From Schistocerca nitens (Eukaryota; Arthropoda; Insecta; Orthoptera; Acrididae): a DNA stretch of 64,000 nt. The stretch lies in contig NC_064622.1 of NCBI RefSeq assembly GCF_023898315.1, forward strand, positions 178,208,178-178,272,177. The letters are read 5' to 3'. Of this stretch, positions 1-11,278 are shown piece after piece (position 1 is the stretch's first letter; each line of letters opens with the position of its first letter). A model generated the notes under the pieces. The model searched no databases. It saw only the letters and a list, made by a program, of their open reading frames with translations, and had not been told where the DNA came from. The translations under genes were made by a program, and so were the position numbers.

Positions 1-1386
1 CACTGACTGATACAGTATGTGATGATCCTTCACATTTACTCACAACGAAGGAAACAAAGAAACCCTGCAAGATCTAAATTGAATGTGGACCATTTTAAGG
101 ATAGTAGCAATAAAGAAAAATTCCAGAAACTCTTCAAGAAAAGGCTACTGGGTAAACACCCTGAAAGCACTGAAGAACATTGGGGGGGGGGGGGGGGGGG
201 CACTGAATGCTGCAATAATGTCAGCTGCTGAAGAATCAGTTGAGTACTGCAAGATCAAATACCAAGACTGATTTGACAAAAATGACCAAAAAATTCAGGC
301 ACTACTAAACAAAAAGAGAAAGGCACACCAGGCTTGGGAGAGCAATCCTAAGCCAATCACCAAAAAAAGAGACTATCAAGAAGCAAGGCAGAAGTGCAGA
401 GAAAACTCATTTTCTGAAAAGCAAATGGTGGATGATGATATCTCAAGAAATGCAACATCTAGCAGAAACTAACAACACTCCCACTTTCTTCAGCATGACG
501 GAAACTATATATGCCCCCTTAACTCAAGGTCTAAACCCACTTAAATCTAGGGATAGCTCTACCTTCCTGAAGGACAACTCCTTTAACACAATATGGAGGG
601 ACCATTTCCAAGAACTCTTGAATAAAGACCCAGATATCAATGAAACAATATTTGCCATAGTTCTGCAGTAACCTACAAAACCTCATCTTGGTGAAGTCCC
701 TTCACTACAAGAAGTTGAGATAGCTATTAAAAAAACAACTCAAAAATGACAAAGCTGCTGGATCAGAAAGAAACCCTGCTGAATTTTTCAAGAAAGATGG
801 ACGTGTCGTCACTGAATGTATACTAATTCTCCTTATCAAAATATGGAGCAGTAAAACCATTCCTCCTCATTTCAGAGATGCATTGATAGTCACCATCTCC
901 AAAAAAAAGGCGACAGAACTGACTATGGTAACTTCTGTGCACATCCCTTCTATCTGCTGCTGGAAAAAGATTTGTTCAACTTCTGTCCGCTGCCTGACAC
1001 CTCTCACTGAAGTTTGTTTACTTGAATCACAGTGTGGATTTTGATCTAATTGCAGTACCACAGATATGATTTTCTGTGCCAGACAAATGCATCAGAAATG
1101 TACAGAACAACATCCTCTGTACAATGCATTCATAGATCTCTTCAAGGCTTTTGACTCAGTCAAGGGAGATACCTTTATGGAAGATCTTAGTTAAAATAGG
1201 CTGTCCTGTGAAGTGCATTAACATTCTTAGACTACTGCATGATAACATGAATGGCGTAGTTCTTGTCAACAATGACCCTGGAGATAATTTCAAAATCACG
1301 ATGGTTGTGAAGCAAAGTTGTGCAATAGCTCCCACTTCATTTTCATTATTTGTTGGAACTATACTTCATCTTGTCAATGGGAAGCT
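1..1386 (+). mobile_element. Degenerate non-LTR retrotransposon (LINE) reverse transcriptase remnant
   Basis: Translated pieces in several plus-strand frames read as one reverse transcriptase. They include a linker rich in Lys and Arg (about 300-420), a stretch reading LLNKDPDINETIF (615-655), a palm-domain piece with FKAFDSV-like sequence near 1145-1160, and the segment WKILVKIGC to IAPTSFSLFVGTI (about 1180-1370). The last segment matches the motif-B neighbourhood of the LINEs often labelled craniofacial development protein 2-like. Many stops and frame changes show it is long dead. The remnant stops at about 1386, where a SINE starts. The LINE clade (RTE/BovB-like or CR1-like) is not certain. 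Confidence 0.7.
180..200 (+). repeat. Poly(G) run of about 20 bases
   Basis: An uninterrupted G tract lies inside the LINE remnant. It produces the glycine run in the overlapping frames and is a mononucleotide expansion or sequencing-prone tract, not coding sequence. Confidence 0.9.
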
Positions 1387-1700
1387 GCCAGGAAGTTTCA
1401 TATCAGCGCACACTCCGCTGCAGAGTGAAAATCTCATTCTGGAAACATCCCCCCAGGCTGTGGCTAAGCCATGTCTCCGCTATATCCTTTCTTTCAGGAG
1501 TGCTAGTTCTGCAAGGTTCGCAGGAGAGCTTCTGTAAAGTTTGGAAGGTAGGAGACGAGGTACTGGCAGAAGTAAAGCTGTGAGTACCGGGCGTGAGTCG
1601 TGCTTCGGTAGCTCAGTTGGTAGAGCACTTGCCCGCGAAAGGCAAAGGTCCCGAGTTCGAGTCTCGGTCGGGCACACAGTTTTAATCTGCCAGGAAGTTT
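1387..1700 (+). mobile_element. tRNA-derived SINE-like repeat
   Basis: A GC-richer block of about 310 bp interrupts the LINE. It begins CCAGGAAGTTTCATATCAGC, continues through a pyrimidine/purine-mixed body, and ends with a complete tRNA-like module (1600-1675), a short tail CAGTTTTAATC, and a second copy of CTGCCAGGAAGTTT. The same 13-14 bases therefore stand at both ends. That is either a target duplication or head-to-tail circular permutation of the unit. From memory this family is very common in grasshopper genomes, where the tail normally runs straight into the body of another unit. Confidence 0.75.
1600..1675 (+). tRNA. tRNA-like Pol III promoter module of the SINE (probably not a working tRNA)
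   Basis: The 76 bases fold as a cloverleaf. A wobble-containing acceptor stem starts GTGCTT and closes with GGGCAC. The D arm holds a perfect A box (TAGCTCAGTTGG), the anticodon stem is TTGCC/GGCAA, and the T arm holds a B box (GAGTTCGAGTC). The 7-base loop CGCGAAA would give anticodon CGA, but position 33 is G instead of the invariant U, and there is no long variable arm as a tRNA-Ser would need. The likely role is internal promoter of the SINE rather than translation. Confidence 0.6.
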
Positions 1701-2099
1701 GAAAAGGTTTAGATGCCTCGGGAAGAGATTGTAAGGGAATTTTGATTCGTGGGGGTGGTGCTCTTCAGGCACATGGTAGGCAATTTTTTATGTACTTAGC
1801 AACATTTCGCCATGTGTTGCTGTCCCACCAATATTTTGCGGAAATATGGGCGTTTATGGCTCGTCGTCCACTGTGGAAAGCTTGGATGCTCTTATGGCAC
1901 TGGGCAATAATTCTTGATTACAAATCCTTTGGTATTACTAATACCCAGGGGGTCTTACGATATAAAATTCCGTCCTCTGTAACAAAATCTGGATGGGAGC
2001 GATACTGGCAACATTTTCCTGGGAGTCTTTTAATTCATCAATTAGTACATCACCTATTTGAGCTACTCTCACCTTTCTACTAAGTGCTCAGCATTCTGG

Positions 2100-3670
2100 T
2101 GCAATCTTCCAGCTTTGTGTTGCACTTGGTAATCATACTCACTCAATTTCAGGTCTCAGTGAGTGAGACGACTGCTAGGGTCTTTTAAATTTAATAGCCA
2201 TTGCAGTGCTGCATGATCTGTTACTATTGTAAATTTTCTCCCATAAAGGTAGCACCTAAGGTAGTTACCTCCGAACATTAGTGCCAGTAATTCTTTCTCT
2301 GTTGTATTGTAGTTAATTTCTGCCTGGTTCAGTTGACGGGATGCGTAACCAATTGGTCTTTCCTCGCCGTCAATAATTTGACTCAGAACAGCTCCTACAG
2401 CAAAGTTGGATGCATCACATGAGAGAATGAATTGTTTTTCGAAATTGGGATAGATCAACAAGGGGTAACTGGTTAGAATATCTCTAATATGCTGCACGGC
2501 AGATTCGCACTCAGTGGTCCATTGATAGGATAATTTTTTTTTTTTTTCAACAGGTGGGTAAGAGGTTTAGCTATTGTGGCATAGTCCTTTGCAAAACACC
2601 TACAGTAATTGCCGAGTCCCAGAAAGCTTTGCAATTCTTTTACATTCTTAGGGGAAGGGAAGGTTCTAACTGCTTCAATTAGACAGGGGTCGGGTTTTAC
2701 TCGGGGGTCGGTTTTACTCCATCAGCACTAATAATGTGCCCAAGGTGCTGCACTTAACTCTCAGCAAAGAAACATTTTTTTCTATTTTTAAGCTTAAATT
2801 AGCACTTCTTAGTCTAGACAAAACATTTCTTAACTGGGTAACATGCTCATCTATGGTCCCGGAAAAAACAAGAATATCATCTAGATAGACTAGGCACATT
2901 GTGGGTTTCAGTCCTCTAACTAATAGGTCGGCAAATCTTTTGAAAGCGGCTGACGTGTTGCGCAACCCAAATGGCATTCTCAGAAATTCATATAGACCAG
3001 AGGGAACTACAAACGCTGTTTTTGGCCTGTCCTGTGGTGTACTCAGTATTTGGTGGTACCCACTCTTCATATCAAGGGTAGTGAAGTACTTACAAATTCC
3101 TAACCTGTCTAGTGTCTTCTCGATACGGGGGAGAGGGTAAATATCTGGAGTGGTTACCTTACTTACTGCTCTCATATCGATGCAAAGATGGTAGGTCTTC
3201 TCCCCATTGATTGACTTCTTGGGGACCACAACGATTGGGGATGACCAGGGACTGGCGGAGGGTTGTATTATCCCTGCTTCTAGCTGTTGTTGGATAGTTT
3301 CTTCCACAACAGGCTGGAAGTGGTACGGAAGTCTATACAGTTTCTGTGCAATGAGCCTTGCATTTCCGGTGGGAATTTCATGGTAAACGAGTTCAGTAGC
3401 CGGCAGATAACACCTTTCCTCAAATAAACAGGAGCGTTCTTCCAAGACTGAGTACAATTTATTTTGGTCAGCCACAGGCAGATGAGCTAACTGATCCTTA
3501 AATTTGTCTTTGAGCACGGGAGCGATATGACATATGTTACGTCCCGGGAGCCAGTGTTTTTGGTTAGATTTTGGCTTCTCTTGTACAGGGTAGTCTTTTT
3601 CAATCTCTTGGCCGCTAGCTATAATGGTACCACTAGGAATCTCTACCTCCTTTGTTCCAAAATTGTCCAA
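2100..3670 (-). pseudogene. Gypsy pol fossil: reverse transcriptase and RNase H
   Basis: The minus-strand reading from 3670 shows a Gypsy reverse transcriptase with the CLVYLDDILVF active-site segment and the preceding SGYHQI and PFGLRN landmarks. It is followed at 2497-2156 by RNase H with SCDASNFAVGAVLSQ and TTEKELLALM. The stretch HKAGRLHQNAEH (about 2130-2095) is the RNase H to integrase connection. It is part of the broken element at 1703-5960 and is not expected to be active. Confidence 0.85.
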
Positions 3671-4033
3671 ACAGACAGGAACATAAAATTTCTCCCCTCC
3701 ATTTCTGCTATTGTTAAACTGTATTTAACATGGACTTGTAATCTGTCAAGGACATCGTTTTGACGGAGAGGATCCATCAATACAGCTGTTCTTGGCAGTT
3801 TGCGGGATTTGACCCCAAGCCAAAAAATGTGCTCCGTGCCACCACTGATTCTAACAGAGGTAGTTGTACGTAACGCCCATGTTTGTGTGGAAGTGGCCGT
3901 GTTTCACAAATTCCTTGTGACGGATTGACATGGGAGCCGCCAAAACGGTGGGTTTCCTCACCGGCATGGACGGCTTGCGTTCTGTAATCGACCACACTTT
4001 GATAGTGGTGAAGAAAATCACTCCCCAGGATGA

Positions 4034-4867
4034 CATTGAAACCTTGCCTTTAGAACCTGTAAGAGGTTTCCACCCAGCATATGCATAAAATACGAAGAAG
4101 AGCAGATAGAAGAGGTTGACAGTCTTAAATTCCTGGGATTACAACTTGATAATAAATTCAGTTGGGAAGAGCACACCACAGAACTGCAGAAACGCCTTAA
4201 CAAATCTGTATTTGTAATTCGAGTGTTAGCAGACATAGGCGACATAAAAATGAAAAAGCTTGCATACTTTGCCTACTTTCATTCCATAATGTCATATGGT
4301 ATAATATTTTGGGGTAACTCTTCAAGTCAAACAAAAGTTTTCAGTCCAAAAGCGTGTAATACGTATTATTTGTGGAGTAAATTCACGGACGTCCAGTAGA
4401 AACCTCTTCAAAGAACTGGGTATACTAACTACTGCCTCTCAGTATATTTACTCATTAATGAAATTTGTCCTAAATAATATATCTCTTTTTCCAACAAACA
4501 GCTCAGTTCATACATACAATACCAGGAACAAAAATGATCTGCATACGGACTTAAAAGCACTTACTTTAGTTCAAAAAGGGGTCCACTACTCAGGAACACT
4601 CATCTTCAATAATTTGCCAGTAAACATAAAAAATTTAGTTACAAATAAAGATCAGTTTAAAAGGAGCCTGAAAGACTTACTAGTGGCCAACTCCTTCTAC
4701 TCCATTGACGAATTTTTTAATAGAAACAAATGATGTATTGTATATATTCATACTATTAGTATTGTTATTTCAGCTTTAAAAAAAAAAAAAAAGAAAAGAC
4801 ATGCTCCACATCCACGAGGATCTCCTCAGCATGGATCTATGGAACGTAAACTAATCTAATCTAATCA
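4034..4867 (+). mobile_element. 5'-truncated LINE (Jockey-like), 3' end, inserted in the Gypsy fossil
   Basis: The plus-strand translation matches the C-terminus of Jockey-type ORF2: KRVIRIICGVNSRTSSRN, then the frame 4458-4733 with HTYNTRNKNDLH, GTLIFNNLPVNIKNL and a terminal SIDEFFNRNK. After the stop comes an A-rich tract (4778-4797) and the end ATGGAACGTAAACTAATC followed by TAATC repeats, a typical LINE 3' terminus. The Gypsy coding sequence stops on one side and gag resumes on the other, so the LINE inserted after the Gypsy. The exact 5' truncation point is uncertain. Confidence 0.75.
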
Positions 4868-5913
4868 TTTCCAAATTACACCTATGTCAAAAGCGTAGTA
4901 GCTGGCTCCGATTTCAGCTTAACTTGACGATACCCAGCGGGTACGATTATCTCATCAGTCAGACCATTAATGTGGTGACGGGTTGGTTTTAACACCTGTC
5001 TATCCCCATGCCCTCATTTTTGCTCCCATGTCAATAAGTACTCTTACCTTCTTTCCTCTAATTTTACCCTGGAGGAGGATACTCGCAGCCTCATTTACGA
5101 CACTGTGGCGGACTGGATGCATAAATTTTACAGGGGGCACGGTCTGGTGGCGTGACTTGCCCCTCGACTGCTTCCTGACTGTCTTCGGGGTTGGGTTTGA
5201 TTGTTGGTGAATTGTTCCCTCTGCTGGTTATACAAGGGGCACCTGTTTCCTGAGTTCTGCGGGCAGTTTTCACTAATGTGCCATATGATTCCACACTGAG
5301 AGCAATAAGATGCATGGCACTGTGTGGCAGCATGACCTGCCTTTCGACATCGTTGGCATGCCTGCTCGTATTTGAAAACTGGACGCGGCTGTTCGTCCAG
5401 GCACGCCGAACTAGCAACAAAATGTGCTACCTCCTCTCGCATCATTGCAAGTCGTATGACATCATGCAACCAGGCAGGTGATGCTATTTTGACCTCCCCT
5501 CCCACGTACGGGTCGATTCCACGTATAAATACGTCAATCAAATGGGCTTCTGCTTACTCAATTAACACTTCGTTACATGCGAGATTAGAACCCAGCATGT
5601 AAGTGTGGCAAGCCACAGTGCAGATTTGGTCAGCAAATGATTCTACGTCCTCTCCTTGCTTCTGGCGGAGGGTGGATAACTTATCCCTGTAATAGCGCAT
5701 GTCGCATCATTCCGAATACCTTTCTTTCAGCCCAGCTTTTAATGTGGCGAAAGACAAGCCAGCTTCTAATGTGGCGAAAGAGATAGTGTCCCTAAGAGTG
5801 TGCACTGATTCAATATAGGTATGGGCGTCACCTGACAATTTAAGGCAATGTACATTCACCAGGAAATCATCTGGCCAAGCGCAAGTGCAGCCTACATCTC
5901 GGACAGTTTGCAA
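4868..5913 (-). pseudogene. Gypsy gag fossil with CCHC zinc knuckle
   Basis: The minus-strand frame 5541-5128 contains CQRCRKAGHAATQC, a retrotransposon CCHC knuckle, after a basic, Arg-rich stretch. Upstream (5913-5707) is a gag capsid-like piece in which a short FATL(E/K)AG unit is doubled. Gag is cut off from protease by the inserted LINE at 4034-4867. Confidence 0.7.
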
Positions 5914-5984
5914 AAAGGTGTTTATCTGTTCAGTGCTCCATGCTCCACCACCAGACAGTGTTTTTCTCTCCCTTTCTCCTCAAC

Positions 5985-6109
5985 CCCCCCCCCCCCCCCC
6001 CAATCCCTCCCTGTGCCCTGCTACCTCTTCCCCATCTTAATTCTGATTGCTGCTTTCATTCCATGTGAGATTTTCATTCTGGTCAGAGGTGCCAGAGATA
6101 GCAGTCACA

Positions 6110-6168
<59 letters not shown>
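5985..6168. repeat. Poly(C) tract (5985-6001) and (TG)n microsatellite (6112-6168)
   Basis: Sixteen or more C residues, then about 28 TG units separated by a C/T-rich spacer. Frames that run through them yield poly-Cys or poly-Val and are not genes. Confidence 0.95.
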
Positions 6169-6170
<2 letters not shown>

Positions 6171-6179
6171 AAAGGTGGG

Positions 6180-7059
6180 AGGCGGTGGTCTGATTTGTTA
6201 AAGAGGACCTTAAAAAGACTCATGAATTTCATTTATTCTGGAAACAAATATATATGAGAAATACTCAAACATACAATTAAATATTTCTCCATTTGGCAAT
6301 ATGATAACTTAACCCTATTACCAAAAGAATTAAAATACAGTCTTTGGTGCTAATAAACTCCTCTACAATATGCACCATATATTGTCATTTATTTACAGGT
6401 ACATTAGAGATGTGATGGTTGGACTCAGTGTTCCAAGGATATTATGAATCTGACATTTCACAGTAAAACATTGTTCTTGTAGTAAAACTTGAAGGCATAT
6501 ATCAATATTCCATTTTATGCAAAGATAAATAGTTCCAAATGATGATCGGTAACTACCTTCCATTGTAAATATCACTGAACTACGCATATTGTCCAAATCT
6601 GATGCAAAACAACATTAAAATTAAAGACTCTGTCCAAGAAATAAATAAATTTTCCCTAAATCAAAGTAAGTCCTGCTAAAAAAGGAACAAAAAATAATTT
6701 TTATATCATTGCTTCTACAACTGAAAACTGCTACAGTTTGAATGTGACAACACATCATCTGAAAAAAATTTAAACTACTAAATGAAAGATTGAGTAAAAA
6801 TAATTATTTTGAATATTTTTAAATAGATTAAGAGTACATAATACATAGTTCACTCATTGAAATCATTATGTGAATATCTTTTGCATGACAGCAACAGGCA
6901 AATTATAAACTGTGTTAACCAATTCAGCTGAAAATACACTCAAAAAACAATGCACCATGAAAGAATTATTCAAATGGGATGGAAATTGGTAGATGTGATG
7001 TACATGTAAAGAAAAACAAATGATTACAATTTCAGAACAACTGGATGATTTATTCAAGA
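6180..7059. other. AT-rich stretch without recognisable features
   Basis: About 880 bp of AT-rich sequence. The short frames here have no motif I recognise. I see no inverted or direct repeat ends. Confidence 0.5.
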
Positions 7060-7501
7060 GAAAGAGGTTCACAAATTGAGCAAGTTAGTAATGTGTTGGT
7101 CCACCTATAGCCCTTGTGCAAGCAGTTATTCAGCTTGACATTAATTGACAAAGTTGTTGAACATCCTCCTGAGGGGTATCATGCTAAATTCTGTCCAAAT
7201 GGCGTGTTAGAACATCAAAATCCTTAGCTGGCTGGAGGGTCCTGCCCATAATGCTCCACATGTTCTCAACTGGGGAAAGATCCAGCGACCCTGCCAGCCA
7301 AAGTATGGTTTGGCAAGCATGAAGACAGGCAGTAGAAACTCTCATCGTGTGTGGGAAGGCATTACCTTGCTGAAATATAAGCCGAGGGTGGCTTACAGTG
7401 AAGGGCAATAAAACATGGAGTAGAATACCATCAGTGAACCATTGTGCTGTAAAGGTGCCATGAATGGCAATAAAATATTTTTCAGTTTCATTACATGACA
7501 A
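7060..7501 (-). mobile_element. Tc1-like DNA transposon remnant (transposase C-terminal half)
   Basis: Minus-strand frame 7501-7184 reads as the catalytic C-terminal part of a Tc1 transposase. LIFQQGNAFPHTMRVSTACL corresponds to the usual QQDNARPHT segment with the second catalytic Asp replaced by Gly, and LDLSPVENMWSIM keeps the catalytic Glu. The homology continues to about 7060. The N-terminal helix-turn-helix half and both terminal inverted repeats are missing or not recognisable. It is a dead fragment. Confidence 0.75.
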
Positions 7502-7813
7502 CTAAAGCATTCTTTGCAGTGGAATAAGTGTCACAGATTTGAACTGTGTGTCAAATGTTACAGACTGTATTTGTTGTCTGCAGCACACTGGTGACCAAGA
7601 CACAGATCGATACATCAACTGTGAAAAGAGCTAGAAGAGTGACTAAATTAGTGCTCTGATTAGTTATTGCTGTGATAGCTATCCAGTAAACACCTAGTTG
7701 TCAGTCACTATGTTATTTTGATCCAGGTGTAGTTACATGATCAGTGCGTTGACAGCCACAGCAGAGCCTCATACCTGAAACTGTGGCCTGCCCTGGCCTG
7801 AGAGAGCCTGGCA
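7502..7813. other. Unassigned spacer
   Basis: About 310 bp between the Tc1 remnant and the next LINE fragment. No coding motif is visible. Confidence 0.4.
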
Positions 7814-8390
7814 ATGAAACATCCAATATTAAAATTTCATTATGTAAGTAACGTTAAGAACTTCCAATATAAACATACAGTAAGGTCAAAAATAGTGACT
7901 AACAACAAAATAATTGAAAAGGAGTCAGATTTTATATATCTGGGCTGCGAGATATGTAATGATTATTGTAATGATTGCAATGATATATTACCTGAAATCT
8001 GTGCAGCTTTTCATTTACAAGCGCAACAGTTAACTACAAAACTTGAAAATATACAAAAATTAAAAATTTAAAGAACTGTAGTGATACCGTTACTATTGTA
8101 TGGAAGCAAGAGTTTGAGAAATAAAAGTATGAAAGTAAAATACAAACAGCAAATATGGGATTCTTGAGGAAAGTGAACGGCTACACAATGAAAGATTTCA
8201 TTAAAAATGGAAATGTTCAGAATGAGTTGAGTATATGTGCTGTTAATAAGAAAAGCCTGACTCAGCATGCAGAAAAGTCAAAAAAATCCCTGATGAAATT
8301 AAAAGCAAGGAGAGTAACTTTAAAGAGTGCAATGGGAATTTCACTGTTAAAAACAGAGAAGAGATCGGATAGGTAGAAAAATGCTGAGGA
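7814..8390 (+). mobile_element. LINE ORF2 C-terminal fragment (first copy)
   Basis: The plus-strand reading SDFIYLGCEI followed by LLYGS-like and KYKQQIWDS segments matches the region after the reverse transcriptase core of the craniofacial-development-protein-2-like LINE group (consensus FIYLGC and LYGSESW). It is broken by several stops. A similar piece occurs at 40940-41095. Confidence 0.65.
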
Positions 8391-9960
8391 GAGATCAGAT
8401 AGGTGGAAAGAATACACTGAAGGTCCTATGAGAGGGAGGACTTATTTGATGATATGATAGAAGAAGAAATGAAAGTCAACAGGGAAGATCTCAGGGATCC
8501 TGTATTAGAATCAGAGTTTAAAAGAGCTTTGGATGACTTAAGATCAAATAAGAGATAAGGAATAGGTACATTTTATTGGACTTTCTAAAATCATTGAAGG
8601 AAATGGCAACAAAATGACTATCCACATTGGTGTCTAGAATATATGAGACTGGTGATATATAATCAGAATTTCAGAAAACCATCATCCACACAATTCTCAA
8701 GATAGCAAGAGCCAACAAGTGTGAAAATTATTGCACAATCAGCTTAGTAGCTCAGGCATACAAGTTGCTGGCAAGAATAATATACAGAAGAATGGAAAAG
8801 AAAATTGAGGATCTGTAAAATAACAATCAGTTCAGCTTCAGGAAAGGTAAAGGCACCAGAGAGGCAGTTCTGAATTTGTGGTTGATAATGGGAGCATGAC
8901 TGAACAAAAATCCAAAGACATTTATTGGAATTGTCAACCTGGAAAAAGTATTCAACAATGTTAAATGGTACAGGATGTTCAAAATTCTGGGAAATATAGA
9001 GATAAGCTGTAAAGAATGAATGGGTAATATACAATTTGTACAAGAACTAAAAGGGAGCAATAAGATTGGAAGACCAAGAATGAAGTGCTTGGATTAAAAA
9101 AAAGAGTATAAGACAAGGATGTATCTCTTGTGCCTACTGTTCAATCTATACATCAAAGAAGCAATGATGGAAAGAAAAGAAAGGTTCAAGAGTGGGATTA
9201 AAATATGACGTGAAGGGATATCAATGACAACATTGCTACTCTCAGTGAAAGTGAAGAAGAATTACAGGATCTGTTGATTGGAATGAACAGTTTAATGAGT
9301 ACAGAACACAGACTGACAGTAAATCAAAGAAAGACAAACGTAATGAGAAGCTGCAGAAATCAGAACAGTGAGAAATTTAACATCAGAATTGGGGATTACA
9401 AATTAGGTGAAGTTAAGGAATTCTGCTACCTAGACAGCAAAACAACCCATGATGGGTAGGGCAAGAAGGACACAGAAAGCGGCCTAGCATTGGAAAAAAG
9501 GACATTTCTTGACAAGAGAAGTCTACTAGTATCAAACAGAGGCCTTAATTCGAGGAAGAAATTTCTGTGAATATATGTTTGGAGCACAGCATTGCATGGA
9601 AGTGAAACATGGACTGTGGGAAAACTGGAACAGAAGAGAATTGAAGCATTTGAATGTTCAAAATTATGTGGACTAACAAGGTAAGTAACACAGAAGTTCT
9701 CCACAGAATCAGAGAGAAAAGGAATGTGTGGAAAATGCTGAAAAGAAGAGACGGGATGATAGGACGTACATTAAGACATCAGGAAATAACTTCCACGGTA
9801 CTAGAGGAAGCTATAGGGGGTAAAAACTGTAAAGGAAGACAGAGATTGGAATACATCTCGCAAATGATTGAGGACACAGGTTGCAATTGCTACTCTGAAA
9901 TGAAAAGGCTGACATAGGAGAGGAATTTGTGATGGGCCGCAGTCAGTCAGGAGACTGATG
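8391..9960 (+). mobile_element. LINE ORF2 copy: reverse transcriptase through C-terminus
   Basis: Reading across frames, a second copy of a common LINE begins with a WKEYTEG segment (about 8405). It continues with the palm region (VQLQER, DLEKVFNNV-like about 8935, RQGCISCAY-like about 9115), then CYLDSKTTHDG, GSETWTVG and IMWTNKVSNTEVLHRI. It ends with EMKRLT near 9915. The same family recurs at 12590-13064, 13545-14330 (minus), 37180-37900 (minus), 41100-42660 (minus) and 53490-54420. This is one of the more degraded copies. Confidence 0.75.
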
Positions 9961-9964
9961 GAAA

Positions 9965-10375
9965 AGAATGAGGAAACAACTGAATAGTGTTGGAGGAAAC
10001 ATGAATAGAATACTACTCAAGAAAATTCAGAACTCCAATCTGAATAGGAAGAGCAACAGGTCAGCATTTAATAATGTACATGAATTTTACAGAACATGCA
10101 AATGCCTAATCCCAGAAGATGACAAAGATAGTTCATCAAAATTTGAGAACAGTGATGTCTACAGCAACATGACTTGAAGAAAAAATTATGTGCGTTACTT
10201 ATTACTAAAGACGTCAGTGACTCAAGAAGAAATTCAAATGAAGCCACAAAAATCTTTGATCATTTGCCCAACAGTGTAAGATGCCAGGCAGTGTAAGATG
10301 TCTGACAGATAGCAAAGCAAATTTAAATCCATCCTAAAAACATTTGTTCTAGACAATTATATCCATTCCAAATAT
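9965..10375 (+). mobile_element. LINE 3' fragment (Jockey-like ORF2 C-terminus)
   Basis: An open segment at 9968-10177 is followed by sequence that reads like IFDHLPNSVRCLTDSKA and FKSILKTFVLDN, with a short internal repeat of GCCAGGCAGTGTAAGATG. This resembles the C-terminal end of Jockey-type ORF2 (compare FNNLPVNIKNL at 4034-4867). The boundaries are approximate. Confidence 0.5.
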
Positions 10376-10385
10376 AGGCATCTAT

Positions 10386-10600
10386 CAAACAATGGAAACT
10401 CCAAGTAGGGACATTAACAATGTAGGAAAAGACAGATTGCTACTTACCATAAAGAAGACACATCAAGTTGCAGACGGAAACAATCAAAAGGCACTCACAC
10501 ATAGCTTTTCGCTACAGCCTTCGTCAGTAAGAGAGACACACACACAAGCAAGCACACCTCATACACACGACTGCCAACTCCAGAATCTTGGGCCGGGATG

Positions 10601-10635
<35 letters not shown>

Positions 10636-10647
10636 CAATCTGTCTTT
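10386..10647 (+). repeat. Penelope-type terminal arm with (TG)n core
   Basis: The block starts CAAACAATGGAAACTCCAAG and includes GCTACTTACCATAAAGAAG and TTTCGCTACAGCCTTCGTCA. A CA-rich tract follows, then (TG)n at 10603-10633 and a return to sequence complementary to the start (TTGCTAC/GTAGCAA, AGGAAAAGACAG/CTGTCTTTTCCT). It is therefore a foldback hairpin. The layout matches the long terminal repeats of Penelope-like elements seen at 59437, but it is a different subfamily. No coding sequence is included. Confidence 0.55.
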
Positions 10648-11192
10648 TCCTACATTATAAATAGACATCTGTTGCAGATTGATAGCATATGAGAATTAAT
10701 AATAATAAAGTCAAGCATATCAATATCCACATGAGAGTAATATTAAAGACTAATGTGTTTGTTCTAATTAAATTTAAACCAGTTTGCAACAGAGTAACCT
10801 GTACATGGACAGCATGTAGCTTACAGAAACATGCAGCCTGTAAACTGACTCAGTACACATCATTTTGTTAAAAATTGTGCAAATGATAAACAGAACATGT
10901 AACTAACTAATGAAAGAGCTGTATTATTTATGTATATAAGCTGCAATATACTAACAAAGATTGACTCAATGCCTTGTTTCTTCTGGTCTGTTGATAAAAA
11001 ATTAGTTGATACCAAAATCAACAGCATTTGAAAAATATGACTTCTAGGAAAAGTGGTTGTTTACATTCATTGCTCTATTTCATCATATCATTCAACATGC
11101 AAATGGCCCACTGTGCTACATCTACTCTCAACATCAGCTTGTTCCTTCATTATGATACTGCAAACAGTAACAAAAAAAGGGGGCAATTTTAC

Positions 11193-11249
<57 letters not shown>

Positions 11250-11278
11250 ACTGGATAAACACTGAAAACATGTCTTGT
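10648..11278. other. AT-rich spacer with a (CA)n microsatellite (11195-11249)
   Basis: No gene or element is recognised. The CA repeat is about 27 units long, and the His/Thr-repeat frames that cross it are artefacts. Confidence 0.6.

Larger units (their letters stand above)
1703..5960 (-). mobile_element. Ty3/Gypsy LTR retrotransposon fossil (internal region), split by a LINE
   Basis: On the minus strand the parts appear in the expected order from high to low coordinates: gag with a CCHC knuckle (about 5960-4868), aspartic protease region (about 4030-3780), reverse transcriptase (3670-2714), RNase H (2497-2100) and the zinc-binding start of integrase (about 1900-1740). No LTR is visible. 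The left end stops against the SINE and the right end fades into C-rich and TG-repeat DNA near 5960. A plus-strand LINE (4034-4867) sits between gag and protease. The copy is broken in many places and looks old. Confidence 0.85.

Noticed and set aside
1600-1675. Functional tRNA gene
   Set aside because: The cloverleaf and A/B boxes are good, but it is embedded in a dispersed SINE, lacks U33, and the anticodon and variable-arm class do not agree.
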